The notes below the pieces were generated by a model that saw only the letters and a program-made list of their open reading frames with translations, was not told the origin of the DNA and did not search any database. DNA of 64,000 nt from Mycolicibacterium confluentis (GTDB lineage: Bacteria > Actinomycetota > Actinomycetes > Mycobacteriales > Mycobacteriaceae), in contig NZ_AP022612.1 of NCBI RefSeq assembly GCF_010729895.1, forward strand, positions 4,340,001 to 4,404,000, in the 5' to 3' direction. The translations under genes and the position numbers were made by a program. Positions 55,072 to 63,215 of this stretch are shown here, in pieces. Position 1 is the first letter of the stretch, and each line of letters starts with the position of its first letter.

Positions 55072-55653
55072 CCTCGACTCCAGCGACTTCGTGTTGCACC
55101 TCGATCTGCTCCGCGGCAGACTCCCGATGCACTGTAGACGCAACCGTCTCATGGGCCACGAACGCGCAGAGCCAGCAAACACCGAGACGGTATTGGCCCG
55201 GACTCTGCGACAGGCGCCCCAGGCCGGTGTCGACGCCGCGGCCGACAGCCCGGGCGCCGCACGCGTCCCGGCTGCCGGGAGTGTGATCCGAACCACCACT
55301 TCACATGTGGGACAGTCGTCCCACATGTGCGAGCGCAGGGTTCGCTGATCGAAATCTACGGGTCCTTGCAGATTTCGCAAATTTTGACGCGGCCTTGAAT
55401 CGTTGCTCAAAGAGTGACCTGGGTACGCATTCCGCAGCCGTGTGCGATTGCTCGCGTCAATTTTGGGTAACGATCTGGACGCGCGCCAGCAGCGAATACC
55501 CCCCAATTACGCCCTGAACAGCGGGAATAGTCCGACTTATGCCAGGGATCGCGCGATAATTGGAGGTGCTTATTAGCACGTTGGGGGGGCGCGCAAAGAA
55601 ACCGTCAGCTCGACACAACCTCAGTGTGGGGCTGACCCTACGACAGGAAACAA
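55072..55653. promoter_or_regulatory. 582-bp divergent intergenic region
   Basis: Holds the promoters of the lipoprotein gene (leftward) and of the LuxI-like/P450 operon (rightward). Its right half (about 55340-55620) is clearly A+T-richer than the flanking genes. I see no ORF with a good start and no RNA gene. The main landmark is the perfect palindrome at 55302-55329. Confidence 0.5.
55302..55329. promoter_or_regulatory. Perfect 28-bp palindrome (12-bp arms, 4-bp centre)
   Basis: CACATGTGGGAC at 55302-55313, AGTC, then GTCCCACATGTG at 55318-55329. It lies 230 bp upstream of the lipoprotein start and 324 bp upstream of the LuxI-like start. Between divergent genes a terminator makes little sense, so it is a strong candidate operator (size fits TetR-type or LuxR-type dimers) or an mRNA hairpin in a long leader. 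Confidence 0.6.
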
Positions 55654-56382
55654 GTGAATCTTCGCCAAGTCGAATTCCCCGCACATGTTCTTCGCCTTGA
55701 CGCCAGCACCCAATGGTGGGATGCCGACACCGAGTGCACACTGCTGCTCGCCCGGCCCCAAGACGAACCTGAATTATGGAACGAGTACCTCGCTGGCGCA
55801 GAGCGCAGCTACTGCAAGCACGGTGTCGAGTGCGCACTCGACCTGGACGAGATTCGAGACGGTTCAGACACCGTCCTATTCTTCGTCGCCATCGACGATA
55901 CCGGCCGGATCGTCTCCGGCGTCCGGGCCAAGGGGCCGCTGCGCAATGCCGACGACTCCCATGCCGTCGTGGAGTGGGACGGCCAGCCCGGCCTGGAGAC
56001 GGTCCGCAAGATGATCGACGACCGCGCCCCCTTCGGAATCCTCGAGATGAAGACGGCCTGGGTCGCCGACGACCCCAACCGGGCCCGCAGCCTGACGAAG
56101 GTCATCGCCCGGTCGGGATTCCATGCCATGGCGATGATGGACATCCAGTTCTGCATGGCCACCGCCGGTGAGTACATCCTTGACCGCTGGAGGTCCTCCG
56201 GCGGCGTGGTGGCCGCGCACATCCCGCCGACGCCATATCCCGACGAGCGGTACAAGACGAAGATGATGTGGTGGGACCGCCGCACCTTCACCCAGCACGC
56301 CGAGCCTGAGCAGCTTGCGAAGATCCTTCGCGAAACCGCGATGCTTCGGGAGGCCACGGGCCGCGAAGGAGCCCTGGCATGA
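55654..56382 (+). CDS. GNAT-fold, AHL-synthase/FeeM-like protein
   Basis: 242 aa from a GTG with AGGAAA at -9. A strand-loop-strand of the form FFVAIDDTGRIVSGVR (about 88-103), then LEMKTAWVADD (about 131-141) followed by a long helix, and a C-terminal PYPDERYKTKMMWWDR (190-205), parallel the order of elements in LuxI-type acyl-homoserine-lactone synthases and FeeM-type N-acyl-amino-acid synthases, both GNAT-related. The catalytic Arg/Glu set of LuxI is only partly visible. Proposed role: N-acylation of an amine by acyl-ACP or acyl-CoA. Ends in an ATGA overlap with the P450. Homology is judged by eye. Confidence 0.6.
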   Translation: MNLRQVEFPAHVLRLDASTQWWDADTECTLLLARPQDEPELWNEYLAGAERSYCKHGVECALDLDEIRDGSDTVLFFVAIDDTGRIVSGVRAKGPLRNADDSHAVVEWDGQPGLETVRKMIDDRAPFGILEMKTAWVADDPNRARSLTKVIARSGFHAMAMMDIQFCMATAGEYILDRWRSSGGVVAAHIPPTPYPDERYKTKMMWWDRRTFTQHAEPEQLAKILRETAMLREATGREGALA

Positions 56383-57803
56383 CCGCGATCCTGCCCCAGC
56401 CCGTCACCACGCGCCGCGCACCCGTCACCACGCGCCGCGCGCCCGTCGCCGCGCCCACCGTCGAGACGCTGCCCGAGGCTCCGCTGAACCCACTGCCCTA
56501 TCGCCAGCGGTTGGCGGCCGTGAAGTCGTATCACACGGGCACCGAACTGCTCCGCGACGCGGGCGGGCCCGTGACCAAGATCGTGCTGGGCCCGCGCTGG
56601 CTCATGCCGCCGATCGTGCTGGCCACCTCGCCGCAGGCCATCCGTGACGTGCTCGCGGTGCGGGACGGCACGGTCGACAAGATGTCGCCGGTGTTCGCCG
56701 AACTGCGGGCTGTGCTCGGCGAGAACCTTGTCGACCTGCCACACGACCGCTGGCTGCCCCGGCGTCGCACGATCCAGCCCGTGTTCACCAAGGCGCGCAT
56801 CAGTGCCCTGTGCGGACACGTGACGGCCGCGGCGTCCTCAGTCGGCCGACAGTGGGAGGACGGCTCGGAGATCGACCTCGGACAGGAGTGCCGCAAGCTG
56901 ACGCTGCGCACGCTCGGCAAGTCGGTGTTCGGACTGGATCTCGACGATCAGGCCGAGCGCATCGAGGAGCCCCTGCAGGTCGCGATGACGCACGCCGTGC
57001 GGCGGGCCCTGAGGCCACTGCGCGCACCGGCCTGGCTGCCCACCCCGGCGCGGCGCCGCGCTCGCCAGGCGAGCGCGGAACTGCACCGGTTGGCCGACGA
57101 CATCCTGCAGGCCTGCCGCGCAGACCCCAACCGGGACGCACCCCTGGTGCAGGCACTGCTGGCGGCGACCGACCCCGAGACGGGGCGCGGGCTCACCGAC
57201 CGCGAGATCCGCGACGAGCTGATCATCTTCCTGTTCGCGGGTCACGACACCGTCGCGACGACGATCACGTACGCGCTGTGGCAGCTGGGCCGCCACCTGG
57301 CCGTCCAGGACCAGGTGGCCGCCGAGGTCGCGGCGCTGGGTGATCACGAGCTCACCTCGGCGGACCTGCCCGCGCTCGAGTACACCTCGCAGGTCGTCAA
57401 GGAGGCGCTGCGGCTGTGCCCGCCCGCGCCGACCGGAACCCGCACCGCCACCCGTGATCTCGAAGTCGGCGGGTATCGTGTTCCCGCGGGCACCACGCTG
57501 GCGTTCGGTCGCATGGCGGTGCAACGGGATCCCGCGCTCTGGGACAACCCACTGGCATTCGACCCCAGCCGATTCAGCAGCAGCCGATCGGCGGGCCGGG
57601 ACAGGTGGCAGTACCTGCCGTTCGGCGGCGGAGCGCGCTCGTGCATCGGCGACCACTTCGCGATGATGGAGGCCACGCTGGCGTTGGCAACTCTGCTCCG
57701 GGAGGTCGAAATCCACTCAACCGACGAGACATTCCCGCTCGCGGTGCATTTCACCCTGGTCGCCGACGGCCCGGTGCGGGCACGCGTGCGGCGGCGCCCA
57801 TGA
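56379..57803 (+). CDS. Cytochrome P450
   Basis: 474 aa class P450. The I-helix FLFAGHDTVATT (about 285-296), the K-helix ExxR in KEALRLCP and the heme ligand Cys422 in FGGGARSCIG are all present. The N-terminus carries a repeated TTRRAPV element (two copies) and no membrane anchor. It probably hydroxylates the acyl chain or product of the neighbouring GNAT-like enzyme (inference). Coupled by 4-bp overlaps to genes on both sides, so it is a fixed part of this operon. Family assignment beyond P450 was not attempted. Confidence 0.95.
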   Translation: MTAILPQPVTTRRAPVTTRRAPVAAPTVETLPEAPLNPLPYRQRLAAVKSYHTGTELLRDAGGPVTKIVLGPRWLMPPIVLATSPQAIRDVLAVRDGTVDKMSPVFAELRAVLGENLVDLPHDRWLPRRRTIQPVFTKARISALCGHVTAAASSVGRQWEDGSEIDLGQECRKLTLRTLGKSVFGLDLDDQAERIEEPLQVAMTHAVRRALRPLRAPAWLPTPARRRARQASAELHRLADDILQACRADPNRDAPLVQALLAATDPETGRGLTDREIRDELIIFLFAGHDTVATTITYALWQLGRHLAVQDQVAAEVAALGDHELTSADLPALEYTSQVVKEALRLCPPAPTGTRTATRDLEVGGYRVPAGTTLAFGRMAVQRDPALWDNPLAFDPSRFSSSRSAGRDRWQYLPFGGGARSCIGDHFAMMEATLALATLLREVEIHSTDETFPLAVHFTLVADGPVRARVRRRP

Positions 57804-59941
57804 CGGAGTCCGAGGTCGTCGCGTGGCGTCCGATCGTGCTCGATGAGCATGTGGCACAGGACAGTCAAAGGCTGGCCGAACTGCGCGACGACCCACGGGT
57901 GGAATTCGTCGACCACACGGCGGCACAACGGGCAGGCTTGGCCGAACTGCGCCCGGCCGTGCCCGCCGAGGTGCTCGCCGAACCGATCCGCTGGGTGCAC
58001 TACCCGTGGCGACGCAGTGTCGTTGCGGTGCTGGGACCACGTGGTTTTCGCGCGTTGCGGCTCGACCGCAACCGCAACCTGATCACGTCCGCCGAGCAGG
58101 ATCTGCTCAGCACGCTCACGGTCGCGGTGGCCGGGCTGTCGGTCGGTCACGTCATCGCGCACACCCTGGCGGCCCAAGGGCTGTGCGGTGGGCTGCGATT
58201 GGCCGACTTCGACGAGATGGAACTGTCGAATCTGAACCGGGTTCCGGCCACGGTGCTGGACCTCGGCGTCAACAAGGCGGTCGTGACCGCGCGCCGCATC
58301 GCCGAACTCGACCCCTATCTGGTCATCGACGTACAACCCCGAGGCGTGACCGCCGACACCGTCGAGGACTTCCTCGACGGTGTCGATGTCGTGGTGGAGG
58401 AGTGTGATTCGCTCGACATCAAGGCCGTCGTGCGCGAGGTGGCTCGACGCCGAAGGCTTCCGGTCGTGATGGCGACCAGCGACCGCGGGTTGATCGACAT
58501 CGAGCGGTTCGACCTCGATCCGGAGCGCCCGATCCTGCACGGACTGCTGGGCTCCGTCGATTCCGAACTGCTGGCTGGGATGTCGGCGCGCGACAAGATC
58601 CCGCACATGCTCGGACATCTCGACGTGCCACGCGCCTCCCCGCGTGCCGCCGCGTCGATGGTCGAGGTGGGCCGCACCCTGACCACGTGGCCCCAACTCG
58701 CCGGCGATGTCGTGCTCGGGGCCACCACGATCGCCGAGGCCGTGCGCCGGATCGGGCTCGCCGAGCCCCTGCCCTCTGGCCGCAGCAGGATCGACGTGGC
58801 GGGCGCGCTCGACAACCTCGAGGACCCCCTGTCCGCAGCGGCGCCCACGCCGGTCGACGACATCGCGACGGACCCCGGGACACAGCAACCCGATGTCGCC
58901 GTCCTGATCGCCGAGGCCGCCAACCTGGCGCCGTCAGGAGGCAACGCCCAGCCATGGCACATTGCTGCACGACCGGATTCGGTCACCGTGCGGTTGGCCC
59001 CCGAGTACGCCTCGAGCATCAACGTGGACTCGCGCGGCAGCGCCGTCGCGGTGGGCGCGGCGATGTTCAACGCACGCATCGCCGCCGCGACGCATCACGT
59101 GCTGGGTCCGGTGACCTGGCGGCAGGACGACCAGAGCCCACTGGTGGCGACCCTGCGACTGGGCACTGAATCCAACCCCGCGTTGGCGGCGCTGTACGAG
59201 ACGATGCGCAGCCGAGAGACCAACCGGCACCGTGGGTCCGGGAAGGCGCTCGACGACGACACCGGCGCAGCCCTGGAGCGTGCGGCAGAGTCCGAGGGCG
59301 GCCGGCTTCGGCTCGTCACCGGCGACGACGAGACGATGGCGCTCACCCGGATCCTCGCCGCGACCGACCGCATCCGGTACCTGACACCGCTGCTGCACGA
59401 GGAGATGATCGGCGAACTGCGCTGGCCCGGTGATCCGGACCCGGACTCCGGCATCGACGTCCTCACGCTGGGTCTCGACGAGAGCGACCTCGCGGTGTTG
59501 GATGTGCTCCGCAGACCCGATGTGATGGCACACCTGGCCCAGTGGGACGCCGGATCCGCGCTGGGCGACGACGTCGCCGAACGGGTGCGGTCCAGTTCGG
59601 CCCTGGGCCTCGTCTCCGTCGAGGGGCGGACGCTGCTCGACTACGCCCGGGGCGGTGCCGCCACCGAGGCCGTCTGGATCGCGGCGGCCCAGCACGGGCT
59701 TGCCGTGCAGCCCATCTCTCCGGTGTTCCTGCATGCGCACACCGCCGACGAACTTCGGATGCTCTCGCCTGCCTTCGCCTCCGACCTCGAACAACTGTCG
59801 GCGGAGTTCCGCTCGTGCGTCGGCGTCGGGCCTGACGACGGCCTGGCGCTGCTGCTGCGGTTCTCCTATGCCCCGGCGACCACCCTGCGCAGCAGGCGGC
59901 GCAGACTGGCGAGATCACCTCAGAATCAAGACAATGGATGA
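57800..59941 (+). CDS. E1-like (ThiF/MoeB) domain fused to nitroreductase
   Basis: 713 aa. Residues about 90-300: ThiF/E1 Rossmann domain with AGLSVGHVIAH and DFDEMELSNLNR (nucleotide-binding Asp and conserved NLNR), without the CxxC zinc pairs of MoeB. Residues about 370-690: FMN nitroreductase domain with NLAPSGGNAQPWH (about 377-389). Length and architecture match Rv1355c ('MoeY') of M. tuberculosis, which is also next to a GGDEF/EAL gene. E1-like proteins adenylate carboxylates; the NTR half binds FMN. In this operon it may activate or oxidise a peptide- or acyl-derived intermediate. Starts in an ATGA overlap with the P450. Confidence 0.9.
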   Translation: MTESEVVAWRPIVLDEHVAQDSQRLAELRDDPRVEFVDHTAAQRAGLAELRPAVPAEVLAEPIRWVHYPWRRSVVAVLGPRGFRALRLDRNRNLITSAEQDLLSTLTVAVAGLSVGHVIAHTLAAQGLCGGLRLADFDEMELSNLNRVPATVLDLGVNKAVVTARRIAELDPYLVIDVQPRGVTADTVEDFLDGVDVVVEECDSLDIKAVVREVARRRRLPVVMATSDRGLIDIERFDLDPERPILHGLLGSVDSELLAGMSARDKIPHMLGHLDVPRASPRAAASMVEVGRTLTTWPQLAGDVVLGATTIAEAVRRIGLAEPLPSGRSRIDVAGALDNLEDPLSAAAPTPVDDIATDPGTQQPDVAVLIAEAANLAPSGGNAQPWHIAARPDSVTVRLAPEYASSINVDSRGSAVAVGAAMFNARIAAATHHVLGPVTWRQDDQSPLVATLRLGTESNPALAALYETMRSRETNRHRGSGKALDDDTGAALERAAESEGGRLRLVTGDDETMALTRILAATDRIRYLTPLLHEEMIGELRWPGDPDPDSGIDVLTLGLDESDLAVLDVLRRPDVMAHLAQWDAGSALGDDVAERVRSSSALGLVSVEGRTLLDYARGGAATEAVWIAAAQHGLAVQPISPVFLHAHTADELRMLSPAFASDLEQLSAEFRSCVGVGPDDGLALLLRFSYAPATTLRSRRRRLARSPQNQDNG

Positions 59942-59974
59942 CAGGCATCGAACCGACTCAGGGGGCAACAAGCT

Positions 59975-61828
59975 GTGACGCGAAGTCTCGACCTCGTCGT
60001 CACCGCCGTCGCCACTCAGCTGATGGCAGCCAATGCCGCCAACGCGGCCGAGGTCAGCGAGCGCATCCTGGCCGATCTGGTGGCCTATTTCGATGTGGAC
60101 GTGAGCTTTCTGCGCCACAACGACCATGAGATCCACGCGTCCATCCTGGTCGCCGAGTGGCCTCCTCGGCCCTTCGTCCCTGACCCGGACCCGCTGCGGG
60201 TGATCTACTTCGCGGACGCCGATCCGGTGTTCAAGATCTCCGAGCACAGCAAGAAGCCGCAGGTTTTCCGGCCCGAACCCGCCACCGACGAGTACCGCCA
60301 GACCATCGAGGGCGGCGGTGGCGTACCCGACATCTCGATGGCAGCGGCGCCGCTGGTTTCGGGCGACGTCACCACCGGCGTGCTGGGATTCGTCAAGTTC
60401 GGCGATCGCGAATGGCTGCAGGCCGAACTCAACGCCCTGGAGGCCATCGGATCGCTGTTCGCCCAGTTGCAGGGGCGCATCCTGGCTGAGGAGCAGTTGC
60501 GCTACCTCGCCGAGCACGATGACCTGACCGGCGTGTACAACCGGCGTGCCCTGGTGGCGCACCTCGAGGAGCGGTTGGGCCCCGACCACTCGGGCCCGGT
60601 GACCGTGCTGTTCCTCGACCTCGACCGACTCAAGGCCGTCAACGACTATCTCGGCCACAATGCCGGTGACCGGTTCATCCGGGTGTTCGCCGAGCGACTG
60701 CGCACCAAAACCGCCGACGACTGCCTGATCGCACGCCTCGGCGGCGACGAGTTCGTGGTGGTCCCCGACAGCTCGATGGACACCACCGAGGCCGAGGCGC
60801 TGGGCCAGAGACTGCAGTCCGCGCTGCGCGAGCGCGTGTCGATCGACGGCGAGATGCTCACCCGCACCGTCAGTGTCGGTGTGGCACTGGGACATCCGGG
60901 CGTGGACTCCGCATCGGACCTCCTGCGCAAGGCAGATCAGGCCGTGCTCGAGGCGAAAGACGCCGGCGGCAACAAGATTGCGGTGTTCTCCGAGGATCTG
61001 TCCATTCGGACGGCCTTCCGCAACGACATCGAACTCCACCTGCAGGGTGTCATCGAGAGCGGCGCCCTGGTCCTGCACTATCTGCCCGAAATCGACGTGT
61101 GCACAGGCGATGTGCTGGCCACCGAGGCGCTGGTGCGCTGGCAGCATCCAACCCGGGGACTGCTGTTCCCCGATTCGTTCATCGGCGTGGCCGAGTCGAT
61201 CAACCTCGCAGGCGAACTCGGCCGCTGGGTGATGCGCACGGCCTGCGCGGAGTTCGGACGCTGGCGCTCAAAGGGCGTGGGGCTCAATGCGGTGCTGCGC
61301 GTGAACGTCTCCCCCGTGCAGTTGGTCGCCGAGGGATTCGCCGACACGGTCGGGGAGATCCTGCGGGAGTTCGACCTCTCGGGCGACTCGGTGTGCCTGG
61401 AGATCACCGAGAGCCTCGTGGTGCAGGACATCGAGACCGCACGCATCACGCTGGCCGCACTCAAGGCCGTGGGCGTGCAGATCGCCATCGACGACTTCGG
61501 TACCGGTTACAGCGTGCTGTCACACCTGAAGTCACTGCCCGTCGACACCGTCAAGATCGACAAGAGCTTTGTGCGTGAACTCGGTTCCAACGCAGGCGAT
61601 CTGGCGATCGTGCGGGCCATCATCGCGCTCGCCGAGGCCTTCGGTCTGGGCGTTGTGGCCGAGGGCGTCGAGACCGTCTCCGCGGCGCGGACGCTGGCCG
61701 AGCACCGGTGCCACCGCGCGCAGGGCTACCTGCTGTCGCGTCCCCTGGAGGGGGCCGCGATGGAGGCTCTGTTCGCGAAGGGTCGCATCGACCTTCCGTT
61801 CGAGGTGGCCGCGCCCGTGTCGGGCTGA
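59975..61828 (+). CDS. GAF-GGDEF-EAL cyclic-di-GMP enzyme (Rv1354c/DcpA-like)
   Basis: 617 aa from a GTG. GAF-like sensor at about 1-170, GGDEF at 256-260 with DLDRLK (215-220) and no RxxD inhibitory site before it, and EAL at 384-386 with LEITES, DDFGTGYS (506-513) and KIDKSF (catalytic Lys530). Both halves look active, so it may make and break c-di-GMP. Resembles Rv1354c and M. smegmatis DcpA. It starts 33 bp after the E1-NTR gene and ends with its stop directly against the convergent stop of the next gene. It probably links the operon product to c-di-GMP signalling. Confidence 0.93.
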   Translation: MTRSLDLVVTAVATQLMAANAANAAEVSERILADLVAYFDVDVSFLRHNDHEIHASILVAEWPPRPFVPDPDPLRVIYFADADPVFKISEHSKKPQVFRPEPATDEYRQTIEGGGGVPDISMAAAPLVSGDVTTGVLGFVKFGDREWLQAELNALEAIGSLFAQLQGRILAEEQLRYLAEHDDLTGVYNRRALVAHLEERLGPDHSGPVTVLFLDLDRLKAVNDYLGHNAGDRFIRVFAERLRTKTADDCLIARLGGDEFVVVPDSSMDTTEAEALGQRLQSALRERVSIDGEMLTRTVSVGVALGHPGVDSASDLLRKADQAVLEAKDAGGNKIAVFSEDLSIRTAFRNDIELHLQGVIESGALVLHYLPEIDVCTGDVLATEALVRWQHPTRGLLFPDSFIGVAESINLAGELGRWVMRTACAEFGRWRSKGVGLNAVLRVNVSPVQLVAEGFADTVGEILREFDLSGDSVCLEITESLVVQDIETARITLAALKAVGVQIAIDDFGTGYSVLSHLKSLPVDTVKIDKSFVRELGSNAGDLAIVRAIIALAEAFGLGVVAEGVETVSAARTLAEHRCHRAQGYLLSRPLEGAAMEALFAKGRIDLPFEVAAPVSG

Positions 61829-62647
61829 TCAGTCCCCGGTGACCAGGAGTTCCAGCCGGGCGAATCGACTCGCCGCCATCGTCACGAACGCCAGGTCCAC
61901 GGTTGCGCCGTCGGGTACGCCCGCGCTGGGCCAGGTCAGGTCTGCGCCATCGTTGAGGGCCAGCACGACACCGTATTTGGCGCGAACGGTGCGTAACCCG
62001 TCGGGGGTGTCGAGGACCGCGCCGGTCACCCGTCCGTCGTCGAACACCAGGCCCGCCAAGATGTCCTCTGACGTCGTGGGCGCATCCTCGTCGTCCGCCT
62101 GGTCGTCCAGCCACTGCTCGAACGGCGGCAGATCCGCGCCGGCGGTGACCTCGCAGACCGGAATCACTTCGGTCACCCGACCGAACCCGGTGTACCGGGT
62201 GGTCATCCGCGGGTCGGCGACTGACGTCGACAGCACCCCACCCGGGGCGGTCACGCACTTCGCCGCCCACGTGCGCAACGACGCCCCCATGAATGTCACT
62301 GCGCCCGAGGGGTTCTGATCGGACTGACCGGGCGGGCCGTCGACCTGCCGGACCGGGAGTTCCGGCCCCACACCCTCGGGGGACGGGTCGGCGAGGTCAT
62401 CGGTGACCGAGCTCAGATAGGTCGCGGTGTCCTCGTCGACGGTGTCGGAGGATGCCGCCAGGCGCACCCGAAGACCCAGTCGGACGGCGGCCAGGGCCGC
62501 GGCGGTGGCCACCGCGGAACCCGCGCACACCACGTCGACGACGTCATCCCAGTGCTGGTCGCCCAGTTCGGCGGTCTCGACGGGATCGCGTTTCGCGGGA
62601 CGCTGCGTGCGCTGCGGCCGTGGCTTGCGACCGTACCGGTCAGCCAT
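61829..62647 (-). CDS. Flavoprotein-like conserved protein near pyrE
   Basis: 272 aa from an ATG at 62647 that overlaps the pyrE stop by 8 bp. VDVVCAGSAVATAAALAAV near residue 37 looks like the first strand and dinucleotide loop of a FAD-binding fold, and GLVFDDGRVTGAVLD...YGVVLAL near 215-250 resembles the second FAD-contact region of fumarate-reductase/ketosteroid-dehydrogenase-like flavoproteins. The fold is shortened relative to those enzymes (about 500 aa), so catalytic activity is uncertain. Co-translated with pyrE. Confidence 0.75.
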   Translation of the reverse strand: MADRYGRKPRPQRTQRPAKRDPVETAELGDQHWDDVVDVVCAGSAVATAAALAAVRLGLRVRLAASSDTVDEDTATYLSSVTDDLADPSPEGVGPELPVRQVDGPPGQSDQNPSGAVTFMGASLRTWAAKCVTAPGGVLSTSVADPRMTTRYTGFGRVTEVIPVCEVTAGADLPPFEQWLDDQADDEDAPTTSEDILAGLVFDDGRVTGAVLDTPDGLRTVRAKYGVVLALNDGADLTWPSAGVPDGATVDLAFVTMAASRFARLELLVTGD

Positions 62648-63203
62648 CGGCCAGTCCGAGATCAGCCAGGCCGAGCACGCTGCGGTAGGGCAGCCCTTCG
62701 GCCTCGATGATCTCGGCGGCTCCGGTGGCACGGTCGACGACGGTTGCCACGCCAACCACTTCGCCGCCACTCTCCCGCACCGCGCGGACCGCGGTCAACG
62801 GTGATGCGCCGGTGGTGCTGGTGTCCTCGACCACCAGAACCCGCTGCCCCGCAACGTCGAAACCTTCGATGAGGCGTTGCATGCCATGGGCTTTCGCGGA
62901 CTTGCGGACCACGAACGCGTTGATGGGCCGGCCGGGTGCGTGCATGATCGCGGTGGCGACTGGGTCCGCGCCCAGGGTCAGACCGCCCGCGGCCGCGTAG
63001 TCCCAGTCCGCGGTCAGTTCACGCATCAGCGAGCCGATCAGGCGTGACGCGCGGTGGTGCAGCGTCGCGCGGCGCAGGTCGACGTAGTAGTCGGATTCCT
63101 TGCCGGAGGACAGCACGACCTTCCCGCGGACCACGGAGAGCTCGCGCACCAGTGCGGCGAGTTCGGCACGCTCGGGCGCCGAGAGTTCAGGTGTCAGAGT
63201 CAC
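62640..63203 (-). CDS. pyrE: Orotate phosphoribosyltransferase
   Basis: 187 aa from a GTG. PRTase motif VLVVEDTSTTGASPLTAV (about 120-137, PRPP loop), GKESDYYVDLR at 34-44 and VVRKSAKAHG are diagnostic of PyrE. It makes OMP from orotate and PRPP in pyrimidine synthesis. Same place as Rv0382c. Downstream it overlaps the flavoprotein-like gene by 8 bp. Confidence 0.94.
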   Translation of the reverse strand: MTLTPELSAPERAELAALVRELSVVRGKVVLSSGKESDYYVDLRRATLHHRASRLIGSLMRELTADWDYAAAGGLTLGADPVATAIMHAPGRPINAFVVRKSAKAHGMQRLIEGFDVAGQRVLVVEDTSTTGASPLTAVRAVRESGGEVVGVATVVDRATGAAEIIEAEGLPYRSVLGLADLGLADG

Positions 63204-63215
63204 AACAGTGCCGGA

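Noticed and set aside
55305..55517. 70-aa plus-strand ORF in the intergenic region before the LuxI-like gene
   Set aside because: Its start lies inside the palindrome, there is no ribosome-binding site and no recognisable pattern.
55654..61828. Mobile genomic island signature (att sites, integrase, tRNA) around the P450 operon
   Set aside because: No integrase, transposase, tRNA or flanking direct repeat was seen, and the 3' end meets the pyrE-linked gene without a gap.
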